Part shown: one piece after another, positions 17,088 through 24,987 of the stretch
Position numbering within the stretch: the stretch's first letter is position 1
Layout of the letters: each line of letters opens with the position of its first letter
DNA from: Catellatospora sp. IY07-71
GTDB lineage: Bacteria; Actinomycetota; Actinomycetes; Mycobacteriales; Micromonosporaceae
Length of the DNA stretch: 64,000 nt
Reading direction: 5' to 3'
Assembly (NCBI RefSeq): GCF_018326265.1
Contig: NZ_AP023360.1
Location: 4,869,501-4,933,500, forward strand
The notes under the pieces: model-generated
What the model saw: the letters and a program-made list of their open reading frames with translations, nothing else
Told to the model about the DNA's origin: nothing
Database searches by the model: none
Made by a program: the position numbers and the translations under genes

Positions 17088-17144
17088 CCGGCCGCCTGAA
17101 GGCAACCCGGTTGAATGTCTTTGCGATCGCAGTGACAGGAAGGA

Positions 17145-17732
17145 TCAGTCACCAGTAGCAGCCGACGTGTAGAGCCCGAGCGACGGAACGTCCTCGATCA
17201 GCGTGGGGTCCACGCTCCAGGCACCGGCCACGCGCATCACGTCGGTCTCACCGGGGACGGTGCGCCACCAGGCGTCCCAGCCATCGTCGTCGAGCGAATC
17301 CGGATCCTGCGGGTAGGGCAGCGTCGCTTTGCCGAGGGCGCGTTCGATGTCGGTGGGCTCACCCCGGAAGTGGTGCAGCTCCCCGTCGCCGATGCTGTAC
17401 GCCCGCAGCACCCGCCCGTGCCGTGCGTGCGCCCAGGCCGCGTAGCCGACGCCGCGATGCGTGCCGAAGAACTGAACCTCGCCGAGGGCCGTGCTCAGGC
17501 TGGACAGCCTGCCGGGGAACTCGGCGTAGTCGCTGATGAGCGGCAGGTGCCGGCCGTGTGCGAGTGTCCAGCCCGCCACCGGCCCACCCACGTAGACGCC
17601 CTGGCCATAGGCGCGGTCGGTGCCGTCCTCCCAGGGCAGCGGCTGGAGACCGGTCAGGCCGAGGGCCGCCGCGACGTCGGCGGCGGACCGCTCGCGTACC
17701 GCGATCCAGGTGGTCTTGTACCCGATGGCCAT
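17145..17732 (-). CDS. Conserved hypothetical protein
   Basis: The 195-residue soluble protein starts MAIGYKTTWIAVRERSAADV. It contains GQGVYVGGPVAGWTLAHGR and FFGTHRGVGYAAWAHARHGR, patterns I associate with a family of uncharacterised actinobacterial proteins often found singly. It has no signal peptide, is rich in Trp and acidic at the C terminus. There is no evident catalytic motif. It is convergent with the previous gene. A role as an immunity-type protein is possible but unsupported. Confidence 0.65.
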   Translation of the reverse strand: MAIGYKTTWIAVRERSAADVAAALGLTGLQPLPWEDGTDRAYGQGVYVGGPVAGWTLAHGRHLPLISDYAEFPGRLSSLSTALGEVQFFGTHRGVGYAAWAHARHGRVLRAYSIGDGELHHFRGEPTDIERALGKATLPYPQDPDSLDDDGWDAWWRTVPGETDVMRVAGAWSVDPTLIEDVPSLGLYTSAATGD

Positions 17733-17891
17733 GACTACTCCTCAGCCGCGGCGAAACCCACTACCCGGACGGTAGCCAGGGGGCGTGGCGTCGGCTACCT
17801 CGTTCGCTGGGAGCGTGTGCGGTGAGTAGGGAGTCTAGGTCGGCGGAGTAAGGTGCCCGGCATCCCCGTCGGACCACACCAGGGAGCGCGC

Positions 17892-18677
17892 ATGAGCACG
17901 ACCACCGTCCCGCACGTGCCGGCACTGCTGGGAGACCGCGGGCTCGCCGGGACCGAGGCGCCGCTGCTCACGTACTGCGACGACGCGACCGGCGAGCGGG
18001 TCGAGCTGTCCGCGTCCGAGCTGGCCGGATGGGCCTCGCGGACCGCTGCGCTGCTGCACGAGGGCTGCGGGCTGGGCGCGGGCAGCCGGATGGCGGTGCT
18101 GCTGCCGCCGCACTGGCAGACCGCGGCCGTGCTGCTCGGCGCCTGGTCGGCGGGGATCGCCGTGTCGTTCCGGCTGGCGGCCACGGCCGGGCTGACCCGG
18201 GTCGGCGACGAGACCGGCCCGCTGGACGCGGTGTTCGCCGCACGCAGCCGGATCGGCAGCTGGCTGGAGGACGTGCCCGAGGCGCCGCACCGGTTCGCGC
18301 TCGGGCTCGCGCCGGGCGGCGCGCCGCTGGCCGACGTGCCCGACGGCTACCGGGACTTCATCGCCGAGGTGGCGTGGTACACCGACAGCCTGCCCGGGTA
18401 CGCGCCGGTGCGGCGTACCGACGCGGCGAGCGCGGACGGCACCACGTTCCGCGAGTGGGGCGGGTTGGCGCACGGCCTGACCAAGCTGATCGACCTGCGC
18501 CCCGGCGACCGGCTGCTGGTCGACGCGGGCCGCTACGAGCACCCGGTGCAATGGCTGCTCACCCCACTGGCCGCCGGTGCGTCCGTCGTGCTGTGCGCGA
18601 ACCTCGACCCCTTCGGCCTGCACGCCCGCGCGGCAGCGGAGGGCGCCACCCGCGTCCTGGGCGTCGGCCGGGCGTAA
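17892..18677 (+). CDS. TIGR03089 family protein
   Basis: The 261-residue protein matches the actinobacterial family TIGR03089, a shortened relative of the AMP-binding acyl-CoA synthetases. It keeps the N-terminal alpha/beta part, with LLTYCDDATGERVELSASEL and MAVLLPPHWQTAAVLLGAWS, and lacks the adenylate-forming P-loop and the C-terminal domain. It is therefore unlikely to activate acids by itself. The start MSTTTVPHVPALL is preceded by GGGAG. In other actinobacteria this gene is often found near cell-envelope genes. It is convergent with a septum-formation-domain gene here. Confidence 0.75.
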   Translation: MSTTTVPHVPALLGDRGLAGTEAPLLTYCDDATGERVELSASELAGWASRTAALLHEGCGLGAGSRMAVLLPPHWQTAAVLLGAWSAGIAVSFRLAATAGLTRVGDETGPLDAVFAARSRIGSWLEDVPEAPHRFALGLAPGGAPLADVPDGYRDFIAEVAWYTDSLPGYAPVRRTDAASADGTTFREWGGLAHGLTKLIDLRPGDRLLVDAGRYEHPVQWLLTPLAAGASVVLCANLDPFGLHARAAAEGATRVLGVGRA

Positions 18678-18716
18678 GCGCAGGACGGACCGCCGGGTGC
18701 GGCCGGGCTCCAGGCG

Positions 18717-19322
18717 TCAGGCAGCCACGCCCGGCGAAGGTGCCTCCGTGCCCTGCCACGACTTGATGGAGCCGGTGCGCATCTTGAGGTCCGTGGCGAA
18801 GCACACCACGCGATACGCGGGGTCGTCCCACTGCTCCTCGGTCGGCAGCACGTACGACGTGCCGATGTGGGCAGCCGCGGCGGGCGCGTAGCTGCGCAGG
18901 AGGTCGGCGCAGCGCTCGCGCCAGCCCTCCGGGTCGACGAGTACGCCCGGATAGGGCCCGCTCGGGGCGAAGGTGCCCACGACCTCGCTCTGGTGCGGCT
19001 CGTCGCAGGGCACCTCGGGCATCGTCGTCGCGCCCTGCGCGTCGACCGTCCGCGCGACACAGTCGCCGATCTGCAGATGCGCGGTGATGATCGGTTCGCC
19101 GGGGTAGCCGTCGTGGGTGATCGCCTTCGCGATGACGCCCCCGACGACGGCCGACAGGATCAATCCGGCCACGACGATGAGGGACACCCGCTGCCCACGG
19201 GTCAGCTCCGTGTCCTGAACCTCGCGGGTGTACCGCAGGCGTGCCGGGTCGCCGGGCGTGTCCCCGGGCGGCGGCTCGATCGGCGGCGTACCGGCTGTTT
19301 CGCCATGCGTGCTATCGGACAC
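18717..19322 (-). CDS. Membrane protein with septum-formation-like domain
   Basis: The 201-residue product has a proline-rich cytoplasmic N terminus (about 45 residues), one membrane helix (SLIVVAGLILSAVVGGVIAK) and an extracellular domain with paired Cys: IGDCVART, EVPCDEPHQSEVVG, RCADLL and VVCFAT. The DCV...V.C..PH..EV.G pattern is that of the septum formation domain (PF13845) found in actinobacterial envelope proteins. It starts with GTG. TAGCAT lies eight bases before the GTG, so the message may be leaderless. The exact function is unknown. Confidence 0.72.
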   Translation of the reverse strand: MSDSTHGETAGTPPIEPPPGDTPGDPARLRYTREVQDTELTRGQRVSLIVVAGLILSAVVGGVIAKAITHDGYPGEPIITAHLQIGDCVARTVDAQGATTMPEVPCDEPHQSEVVGTFAPSGPYPGVLVDPEGWRERCADLLRSYAPAAAAHIGTSYVLPTEEQWDDPAYRVVCFATDLKMRTGSIKSWQGTEAPSPGVAA

Positions 19323-19379
19323 AGCGGGTCATGCTAGCCAGGATCGGATCATCCTGCCGTCCCGAGCGGCCGGCTGGGG

Positions 19380-20444
19380 TCAGCCCCAGATGCGGTCGGC
19401 GTAGGCGAGGAAGTTCGCGCCCATGATCTTCTCGATACGGGTGGCGGAGAGACCGCGCTGCTCCAGCAGGCGGATGAGCTTGTGGAACTGGTCCACCCCG
19501 CGCAGGTCCTCGACGAACGGGAACGTGTCGGCGCGCTCGCCGGCCGCGCCGACACCGGCGGCCTGCCGGTGGGCGACGTGCTCGGCGAGCCGTGCCCGGT
19601 ACGCGTCTAGGTCGTCGATCGAGGTCACCGTGCCGTCGGTGCCGATGCCGACGGCGTCCTCGCCGCACACGTTCACCGCGTGCACGATGTGGTCGACGAC
19701 GTCCTCGGCGCGGGCGTGGCCGGTCGCGTTGACGAACGGCATGAAGTAGATGCCGACGAACCCGCTGCGCTCGGCGACCAGGCGCAGTTCCTCGTCGGTC
19801 TTGTTGCGGGGCAGGTCGACCAGGGCACGGCAGCCGGTGTGGTTGATGGACACGGGCAGCGTGGCGAGCCGGGTCGCCTCCAGGCAGGTGTGCTCGCCGC
19901 TGTGCGACAGGTCGACCATGACGCGGCTGTCGCACAGCGCCTCGACGACCTCGCGCCCGAACGCGGTCAGGCCGCGGTTCTGCGGCGCCATGGAGCCGTC
20001 GCCGAGGTGGTTGGCCTGGTTGTAGGTGAGCTGGATGACGCGTACGCCCAGGTCGTGGAACTGCTTGACGCGGCTCAGGTCGTCACCGACGGCGACCGCG
20101 TTCTGGAAGCCGTAGATGATGCCGACGCGGCGGTCGCGGTGGGCCGCGCGGATGTCGTCGGCGGTGAGCACCTTGACCAGGTCGCCGGGGTGGTCCGCGA
20201 TGATCCGGTCCCAGACCTCGATCTCGTGCAGCGTGTGCGGGTAGGGCTCGGCGTCGCCGAGGGTGTAGCCGAGGGTGATGTTGACCGCGGTGAGGCCGGA
20301 GGCGTGCGCGTCGGCGATGGTGCGGGCGTCGATGGTGAGGTCGTCGCTGTCCTGGCTGAGCTTGTGCGCGGCGGCGAGGGAGTGCTCGGCGTTGGGGTTG
20401 TCCAGGATGCCCAGCGCGTTGATGATCATGTAATCGGTGCTCAT
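19380..20444 (-). CDS. Membrane-dipeptidase family (M19) zinc peptidase
   Basis: The 354-residue enzyme belongs to the renal dipeptidase family. It has YGFQNAVAVGDDL, IQLTYNQANHLGDG, MVDLSHSGEHTCLEAT and PVSINHTGCRALVDLPRN, and the late GIGTDGT segment. The usual first motif HxD near the N terminus is not obvious (MIINALGILDNPNAEHS), so one metal site may be altered. It should hydrolyse dipeptides or related amides. Its ATG overlaps the stop codon of the amidohydrolase gene by four bases, so translation is coupled. It is the second gene of the minus-strand arm controlled by the divergent IclR regulator. Confidence 0.8.
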   Translation of the reverse strand: MSTDYMIINALGILDNPNAEHSLAAAHKLSQDSDDLTIDARTIADAHASGLTAVNITLGYTLGDAEPYPHTLHEIEVWDRIIADHPGDLVKVLTADDIRAAHRDRRVGIIYGFQNAVAVGDDLSRVKQFHDLGVRVIQLTYNQANHLGDGSMAPQNRGLTAFGREVVEALCDSRVMVDLSHSGEHTCLEATRLATLPVSINHTGCRALVDLPRNKTDEELRLVAERSGFVGIYFMPFVNATGHARAEDVVDHIVHAVNVCGEDAVGIGTDGTVTSIDDLDAYRARLAEHVAHRQAAGVGAAGERADTFPFVEDLRGVDQFHKLIRLLEQRGLSATRIEKIMGANFLAYADRIWG

Positions 20445-21748
20445 CGCGCGTCCTCGGTGTAGTCGGCCCGGTCGAAGCGGTGCCCGCGCTTCACGGTGTA
20501 CTCGATGGTGCTGAGGTTGGCCAGGTCGGCGGTGGGGTCGGCGGCCAGCACCACGAAGTTGGCGAGCTTGCCCGCCTCGACGGTGCCCATGTCGGCCGGC
20601 GCGCCCGCGCTGATGGCGCCGGTGCGGGTGGCGCAGACGAGCACCTCGGCAGCGGGGATGCCGCAGCGCTCGGCCAGGTAGCGCAGCTCCAGGTGCAGCG
20701 ACGGGAACGGCTCGCCGGGCTCGGTCTCGTAGTCGGTGCCGGTCGCGAGCAGGACCCCGGCACGGTACGCGTCCGCGGTGAGCTTCGCCGACAGCGTGTC
20801 GTTGGCCGCGGCGCGGGCCTTGGCGTCGGCGTCGTCGGCCTGCTCGCCGAGGAACGTCCACATGCTCGCGGTCGCGTCGAGCACCGTGCCGCGCTCGCGC
20901 ATCGCCGTGTAGAGGGCGTCCAGCCGCGGGTCGCCGTCGCCGGTCAGCCGCTCGACGTCGAGCACGGGCTTCGTCTTGTACGAGGTCAGCGGCTCGTCGG
21001 CGGCCTCCTGCGCGATCAGCGTGATGTGCGAGACGGCGTCCACGCCCGCGCCCACCACCTCGCCGGGCGTGGCCGGGAACGTGGCCGCGTGCGCCCACAC
21101 CCCGATGCCCTGCCGTTTCGCCTCGGCGGTGATCGCGGCGACCAGGTGCGCGGGCAGCTCGGCGTACACCTTGATCGCCTTGGCGTGCGTGCCGCGCGCC
21201 AAGGCGACGGCCATGACCAGGTCGGTGTCGTCGTCGATCGCCTGCATCCACGGCACGTGGCCGGGGGTCTCGCCCTGCGACACCTGCCAGGTGCGCGGGT
21301 CGTCGAAGAAGCCGGGCCCGGCCATCAGCGCGGCGTAGTGGATGTCGGGGCCGGGGATCTCGCCGACCAGGGTGCCGCGGGTGAGGTCGGCGATGTGGCG
21401 CAGGTCGTCGGCCATGTCGCGGATCGCGGTGACGCCGCCGTAGACCTGGCGGCGCAGCGCCGCCTCGGCCGCCTCCCGGTTGGGCGGGGTGGCCAGGTGC
21501 TGGTGCGCGTCGATCAGGCCCGGGATGACGAACCGGCCGGCCAGCTCGACGACCTGCGCCCCGGCGGGGACCTCGGCGTCGGCGTCAGGCCCGACGGCGG
21601 CGATCCGCGCCCCGTCGACCGTGATCGAGGTGCCGGGGCGGGCGGGCGCGCCGGTGCCGTCGAACAGGGTCGCGCCCCGATACACGGTCACGGCGCCGGC
21701 CGCCGGTGGGGCGTACGGCGCCGGCGCGGGCTCGTCCAGGTGGGCCAT
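20441..21748 (-). CDS. Amidohydrolase family protein
   Basis: The 435-residue protein is a metal-dependent amidohydrolase of the imidazolonepropionase/prolidase type. Metal motifs are visible: GLIDAHQHL (HxH), VYAELPA with a Lys at IKVYAE that could be the bridging ligand, GVWAHA and VDAVSHITL (the two further His), and LATGTDYETEP (the Asp). The C-terminal TRTGAISAGAPADMGTVEAG is typical of the group. It likely cleaves a cyclic amide or a peptide-like bond. AGGGAG precedes the ATG. The gene is first in the arm that also encodes the M19 peptidase and is divergent from the IclR regulator. Confidence 0.83.
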   Translation of the reverse strand: MAHLDEPAPAPYAPPAAGAVTVYRGATLFDGTGAPARPGTSITVDGARIAAVGPDADAEVPAGAQVVELAGRFVIPGLIDAHQHLATPPNREAAEAALRRQVYGGVTAIRDMADDLRHIADLTRGTLVGEIPGPDIHYAALMAGPGFFDDPRTWQVSQGETPGHVPWMQAIDDDTDLVMAVALARGTHAKAIKVYAELPAHLVAAITAEAKRQGIGVWAHAATFPATPGEVVGAGVDAVSHITLIAQEAADEPLTSYKTKPVLDVERLTGDGDPRLDALYTAMRERGTVLDATASMWTFLGEQADDADAKARAAANDTLSAKLTADAYRAGVLLATGTDYETEPGEPFPSLHLELRYLAERCGIPAAEVLVCATRTGAISAGAPADMGTVEAGKLANFVVLAADPTADLANLSTIEYTVKRGHRFDRADYTEDAR

Positions 21749-21760
21749 CGGTGCTCCCTT

Positions 21761-21806
21761 GTTACAGCTGTTGTAACGTCTGTATCGTTGAACGCAACGT
21801 TGTTCG
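21761..21806. promoter_or_regulatory. Two dyads between amidohydrolase and IclR genes
   Basis: GTTACA-N5-TGTAAC (21761-21777) lies 13 bases before the amidohydrolase start and GAAC-N8-GTTC (21790-21805) lies 24 bases before the iclR start. The divergent gap is only 81 bases. IclR-type regulators commonly bind such dyads in the space shared with their target genes, so these are candidate operators for autoregulation and control of both arms. Confidence 0.5.
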
Positions 21807-21829
21807 CACTGTACCCCAGGAGGCGATCC

Positions 21830-22594
21830 GTGCCGAGATCCGCCAGCACGGCGGTCGACAAGGCGCTCGACCTCATCGAGGCGGTGGCCCGCGCCGACCG
21901 GCCGCAGCGGCTGGGCGAGCTGGCGCAGGCCGTCGGCCTGCACCGGGCCACGGCCTACCGGGTGCTGCTCGACCTGGTCCGGCGCGGCTGGATCCTGCGC
22001 GCGGGGGAGCACTACCTGCCCGGGGTGGTCGCGCTGCAGGTCTCACGCGCTGCGGCGACCCGCTCGCTCGGGGCGCTGTGCCGCCCCGTCCTGGAGGAGC
22101 TGGCCGAGCAGACCGGGCTGATGGTGAACCTGCAGGTGCTGGAGGCCGACCGGTCCCGGGTGATCGACGTCGTGCGCCCGCCGCGCCTGGCGATGATCAG
22201 CGACCTGCTCGGCGAGGCCCTGCCCGTGCACCGGTTCGCCGGGGCGCTGGCGCTGGTCGCGCAGCTGGACGAGGCAGGTCGCGCGCCGTATCTCACCGTC
22301 GCCGCCTCGGCCGGTTACCCGCTCGTCCAGCTGCGCGCCGACCTCGACCGGGTGCGCGACACCGGCTTCGCCCTGGAGCGCGGCCGCAACGACAAGGTCG
22401 TCGCCTCGGTGAGCCGCGCGGTGACGACGGCCAAGGGTGCGCCGCTGTGCGCGGTGACCATGGTCGGGCCGGACGCCGAGTTCGCCCCGGAGCAACTGAC
22501 CGAGCTGGAACGACACCTCGCCGCCGCCACCGCACGGCTGGCGGCCGAGCTGGCAGCGCCCTCCGGCGCCGTCATGCAGGAGGGCCCCCGATGA
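21830..22594 (+). CDS. IclR family transcriptional regulator
   Basis: The 254-residue protein has an N-terminal winged helix-turn-helix (SASTAVDKALDLIEAVARA, then LGELAQAVGLHRATAYRVLL) and the IclR effector domain from about residue 75, ending with ERGRNDKVVASVSRAV and GAPLCAVTMVGP. The family represses or activates catabolic genes in response to a small ligand. The GTG start is set by GGAGG six bases upstream. It diverges from the amidohydrolase/peptidase arm and overlaps a tiny coupled ORF that leads to the ornithine-cyclodeaminase-like gene, so it very likely controls the whole cluster. Confidence 0.87.
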   Translation: MPRSASTAVDKALDLIEAVARADRPQRLGELAQAVGLHRATAYRVLLDLVRRGWILRAGEHYLPGVVALQVSRAAATRSLGALCRPVLEELAEQTGLMVNLQVLEADRSRVIDVVRPPRLAMISDLLGEALPVHRFAGALALVAQLDEAGRAPYLTVAASAGYPLVQLRADLDRVRDTGFALERGRNDKVVASVSRAVTTAKGAPLCAVTMVGPDAEFAPEQLTELERHLAAATARLAAELAAPSGAVMQEGPR

Positions 22595-22674
22595 GCCAGT
22601 CGCCGGAGCGAGACCGGTCTGGGCCGCCGATGAGCCGGGAGCTGGACCGGCATGCGCGGGAGGGCAGCCGATGA
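22591..22674 (+). CDS. 27-residue ORF coupled to both neighbours
   Basis: A short frame begins at an ATG with an ideal site (GGAGGG, six-base gap) and encodes a very polar peptide, MSQSPERDRSGPP followed by MSRELDRHAREGSR. Its ATG overlaps the iclR stop as ATGA, and its own stop overlaps the ATG of the next gene as ATGA. The sequence CCGATGAGCC occurs at its start, at its internal ATG (22627) and at the start of the following gene, so it may have arisen by duplication of a start region. It may encode a real micropeptide or serve only to pass ribosomes along the operon. It is too short for database-type recognition. Confidence 0.5.
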   Translation: MSQSPERDRSGPPMSRELDRHAREGSR

Positions 22675-23612
22675 GCCGGGTGCTGGTGCTGGACAAGGAG
22701 CAGACCCGGGCCGGGCTCGATCCGGGCCGGGTGCTCGACGCGGTGGCCGCCGCCCTGGTCGCGCTGAGCCGCGGCGAGGTGTCCGCGCCGCCGCGCATCG
22801 CCGCCGTGGCCCCGGCCGGGCTGCTGGGCGCGATGCCCGCGTACGTGCCCGGCCTCGGCCTGGCCGCCAAGCTGGTCTCGGTGTTCGCCACCCCGGGCGC
22901 GTCCGGGCGCAGCAGCCACCGCGGCCTGGTCGCGCTGTTCGACCACACCGACGGCCGACCGCTCGGGCTGCTGGACGCCGAGCCGATCACCGCCGTGCGC
23001 ACCGCCGCCTCCGCGACGCTGAGCCTGCGCACGCTGGCCCCCGACGCGCGGCGCATCGCCGTCATCGGCACCGGCGTGCAGGCGTCGGCGCAGGTCGCGC
23101 TGCTCGCCGCGGTGCACCCCGCACTCCCGGTGACCGTCGGCGCGCGCGACGGCGGCCAGGCCCGCGCGCTGGCCGCCACCCACCCGAACGCCGGCGCGGC
23201 GACGATCGAGCAGGCGGTGCGCGGCGCGGACGCCGTGTTCTGCTGCACCGGCGCGACCACGCCGGTCTTCCCCCGTGCCTGGCTGGCGGAGGGGGCGCAT
23301 GTCAGCTCGGTCGGCGGCTCGCACGGGCACGAGCTGGACCGCGACGTGATCCGCGACGGCACGCTGTTCGCCGAGTGGCCGGGCGCGGCGGCCGCCGCGC
23401 CGCCCGCGGGGGCGTACGAGCTGCAGGACGTCGACCCGCAGCGGGTGACCCTGCTCGGCGCGGTGCTGGACGGGCGCCACCCCGGCCGCGTGGACCGGGG
23501 TGGGCTGACGGTGTTCAAGTCGACCGGGCACGGCGCCCTCGACGTGGCGGCCGCGTCGGTCGTGCACGCCTGGGCCCGTGACCAGGGCGTGGGCACGGCG
23601 GTGGACCTGTAG
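22671..23612 (+). CDS. Ornithine cyclodeaminase/mu-crystallin family protein
   Basis: The 313-residue protein has the family layout: an N-terminal substrate part with AAKLVSVF (Lys equivalent to the active-site lysine), GLVALFDHTDGRPLGLLDAE and PITAVRTAASATLSL, then a Rossmann domain with IAVIGTGVQASAQ near residue 128, and SSVGGSHGHELD near residue 215. Members are ornithine cyclodeaminases, alanine or ketimine dehydrogenases and opine-type synthases, so the exact reaction is open. The position in an IclR operon with a dipeptidase and an amidohydrolase favours a catabolic role on an amino-acid derivative. GGGAGGG precedes the ATG, which overlaps the small ORF upstream. Confidence 0.83.
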   Translation: MSRVLVLDKEQTRAGLDPGRVLDAVAAALVALSRGEVSAPPRIAAVAPAGLLGAMPAYVPGLGLAAKLVSVFATPGASGRSSHRGLVALFDHTDGRPLGLLDAEPITAVRTAASATLSLRTLAPDARRIAVIGTGVQASAQVALLAAVHPALPVTVGARDGGQARALAATHPNAGAATIEQAVRGADAVFCCTGATTPVFPRAWLAEGAHVSSVGGSHGHELDRDVIRDGTLFAEWPGAAAAAPPAGAYELQDVDPQRVTLLGAVLDGRHPGRVDRGGLTVFKSTGHGALDVAAASVVHAWARDQGVGTAVDL

Positions 23613-23618
23613 CGGCGG

Positions 23619-24821
23619 CTACACGCCCGCGCCGGCCAGCATCTGGTTCGGGTCGAGGACGTACTTGCTGGCGGCGCCGTGGTCGAAGTCGCTGTATCCC
23701 TTCGGTGCGTCGTCCAGCGGCAGCACGGTGGCGTGCACGTTGCGGGCGATGTGCACCCGGTCGTGCAGGATCGCCATCATCAGCTGCCGGTTGTAGCGCT
23801 TCACCGGGCACTGGCCGGTGGTGAAGCTGTGCGACTTCGCCCAGCCCGTGCCGATGCTCACCCGCAGGCTGCCGACCTTGGCCTCGGCGTCCTTGCCGCC
23901 GGGGTCCCCGGTGACGTACAGGCCGGGGATGCCCAGCCGGGCCGCCGGCCGGGCGATCGACATGATGTCGTTGAGCACGGTGGCCGGCTCCTCCTCGGCG
24001 TTCTGGCCGTGCCCGCGCGCCTCGAAACCGACCGCGTCGACGGCGGCGTCGACCTCCGGCTCGCCGGTGACCTGCTCGATCATCTCCGGCAGCGAGGCGC
24101 CGCTGGTGAGGTCGATGGTCTCGCAGCCGAAGCTGCGCGCCTGGGCCAGCCGCTGCTCGTTCAGGTCGCCGACCATCACCACGGCCGCGCCCAGCAGCAG
24201 CGCCGACGTCGCCGCCGCGAGCCCGACGGGTCCCGCTCCGGCGATGTAGACGGTGGAGCCGGTGGTCACGCCCGCGGTGTAGCAGCCGTGATAGCCGGTC
24301 GGGAAGATGTCGCTGAGCATGGCCAGGTCCAGGATCTTCTCCATGGCCCGGTCCTTGTCCGGGAACTTCAGCAGGTTGAAGTCGGCGTACGGCACGAGCA
24401 CGTACTGGGCCTGCCCGCCGAACCAGCCGCCCATGTCGACGTACCCGTACGCCGCGCCGGCGCGGGCCGGGTTCACGTTGAGGCATACGCCGGTGTGGCC
24501 CTCCATGCACATGCGGCAGCGGCCGCAGGCGATGTTGAACGGCACCGAGCACAGGTCGCCGACCTTGATGTACTCGACGTCCGGCCCCACCTCCACGACC
24601 TCGCCGGTGATCTCGTGGCCGAGGGTCTGGCCCTCCGGGGCGGTGGTGCGGCCGCGCACCATGTGCTGGTCGCTGCCGCAGATGTTGGTGGCGACGACCT
24701 TCAGGATCGCGCCATGGTTGATCTTGCGGTGCTGTTCGGCGAGTTCCAGCTTCGGGTAGTCGAGATCCTCGACTTCGACGTGCCCGGGGCCGTGATAGAC
24801 GACGGTCTTGTTACCCGACAT
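23619..24821 (-). CDS. fdhA: Zinc-dependent dehydrogenase, glutathione-independent formaldehyde dehydrogenase type
   Basis: The 400-residue enzyme is a zinc-containing medium-chain dehydrogenase. Catalytic zinc ligands are in ICGSDQH and GHEITGEV, the structural zinc site is CGRCRMCMEGHTGVC with four Cys, and NAD binds at IAGAGPVGLAAA. The long insert (QAQYVLVPYADFNLLKFPDK) and the TGWAKSHSFTTGQCPVK segment are characteristic of the Pseudomonas-type formaldehyde dismutase/dehydrogenase. The start MSGNKTVVYHGPG is preferred; an in-frame start five codons upstream exists. It is convergent with the cyclodeaminase-like gene and 6 bases from it. A six-bp hairpin (23608-23623) spans both stop codons. 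Confidence 0.85.
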   Translation of the reverse strand: MSGNKTVVYHGPGHVEVEDLDYPKLELAEQHRKINHGAILKVVATNICGSDQHMVRGRTTAPEGQTLGHEITGEVVEVGPDVEYIKVGDLCSVPFNIACGRCRMCMEGHTGVCLNVNPARAGAAYGYVDMGGWFGGQAQYVLVPYADFNLLKFPDKDRAMEKILDLAMLSDIFPTGYHGCYTAGVTTGSTVYIAGAGPVGLAAATSALLLGAAVVMVGDLNEQRLAQARSFGCETIDLTSGASLPEMIEQVTGEPEVDAAVDAVGFEARGHGQNAEEEPATVLNDIMSIARPAARLGIPGLYVTGDPGGKDAEAKVGSLRVSIGTGWAKSHSFTTGQCPVKRYNRQLMMAILHDRVHIARNVHATVLPLDDAPKGYSDFDHGAASKYVLDPNQMLAGAGV

Positions 24822-24987
24822 CGTGGTCACCCCCATGTCCGGGCCGGCCGGGTGCGCCAGCCTCCGACTCTATCTTCGCAGCTCAGTAGGCTCTACAGCG
24901 ATTCGCGGAGGCGGAAATCCGGTGGGCCGGGGCGCGCGGGCGGCTCATACTCGTAGCCGGTCATCGGCGAGGGGACGGCGGGTCGGC

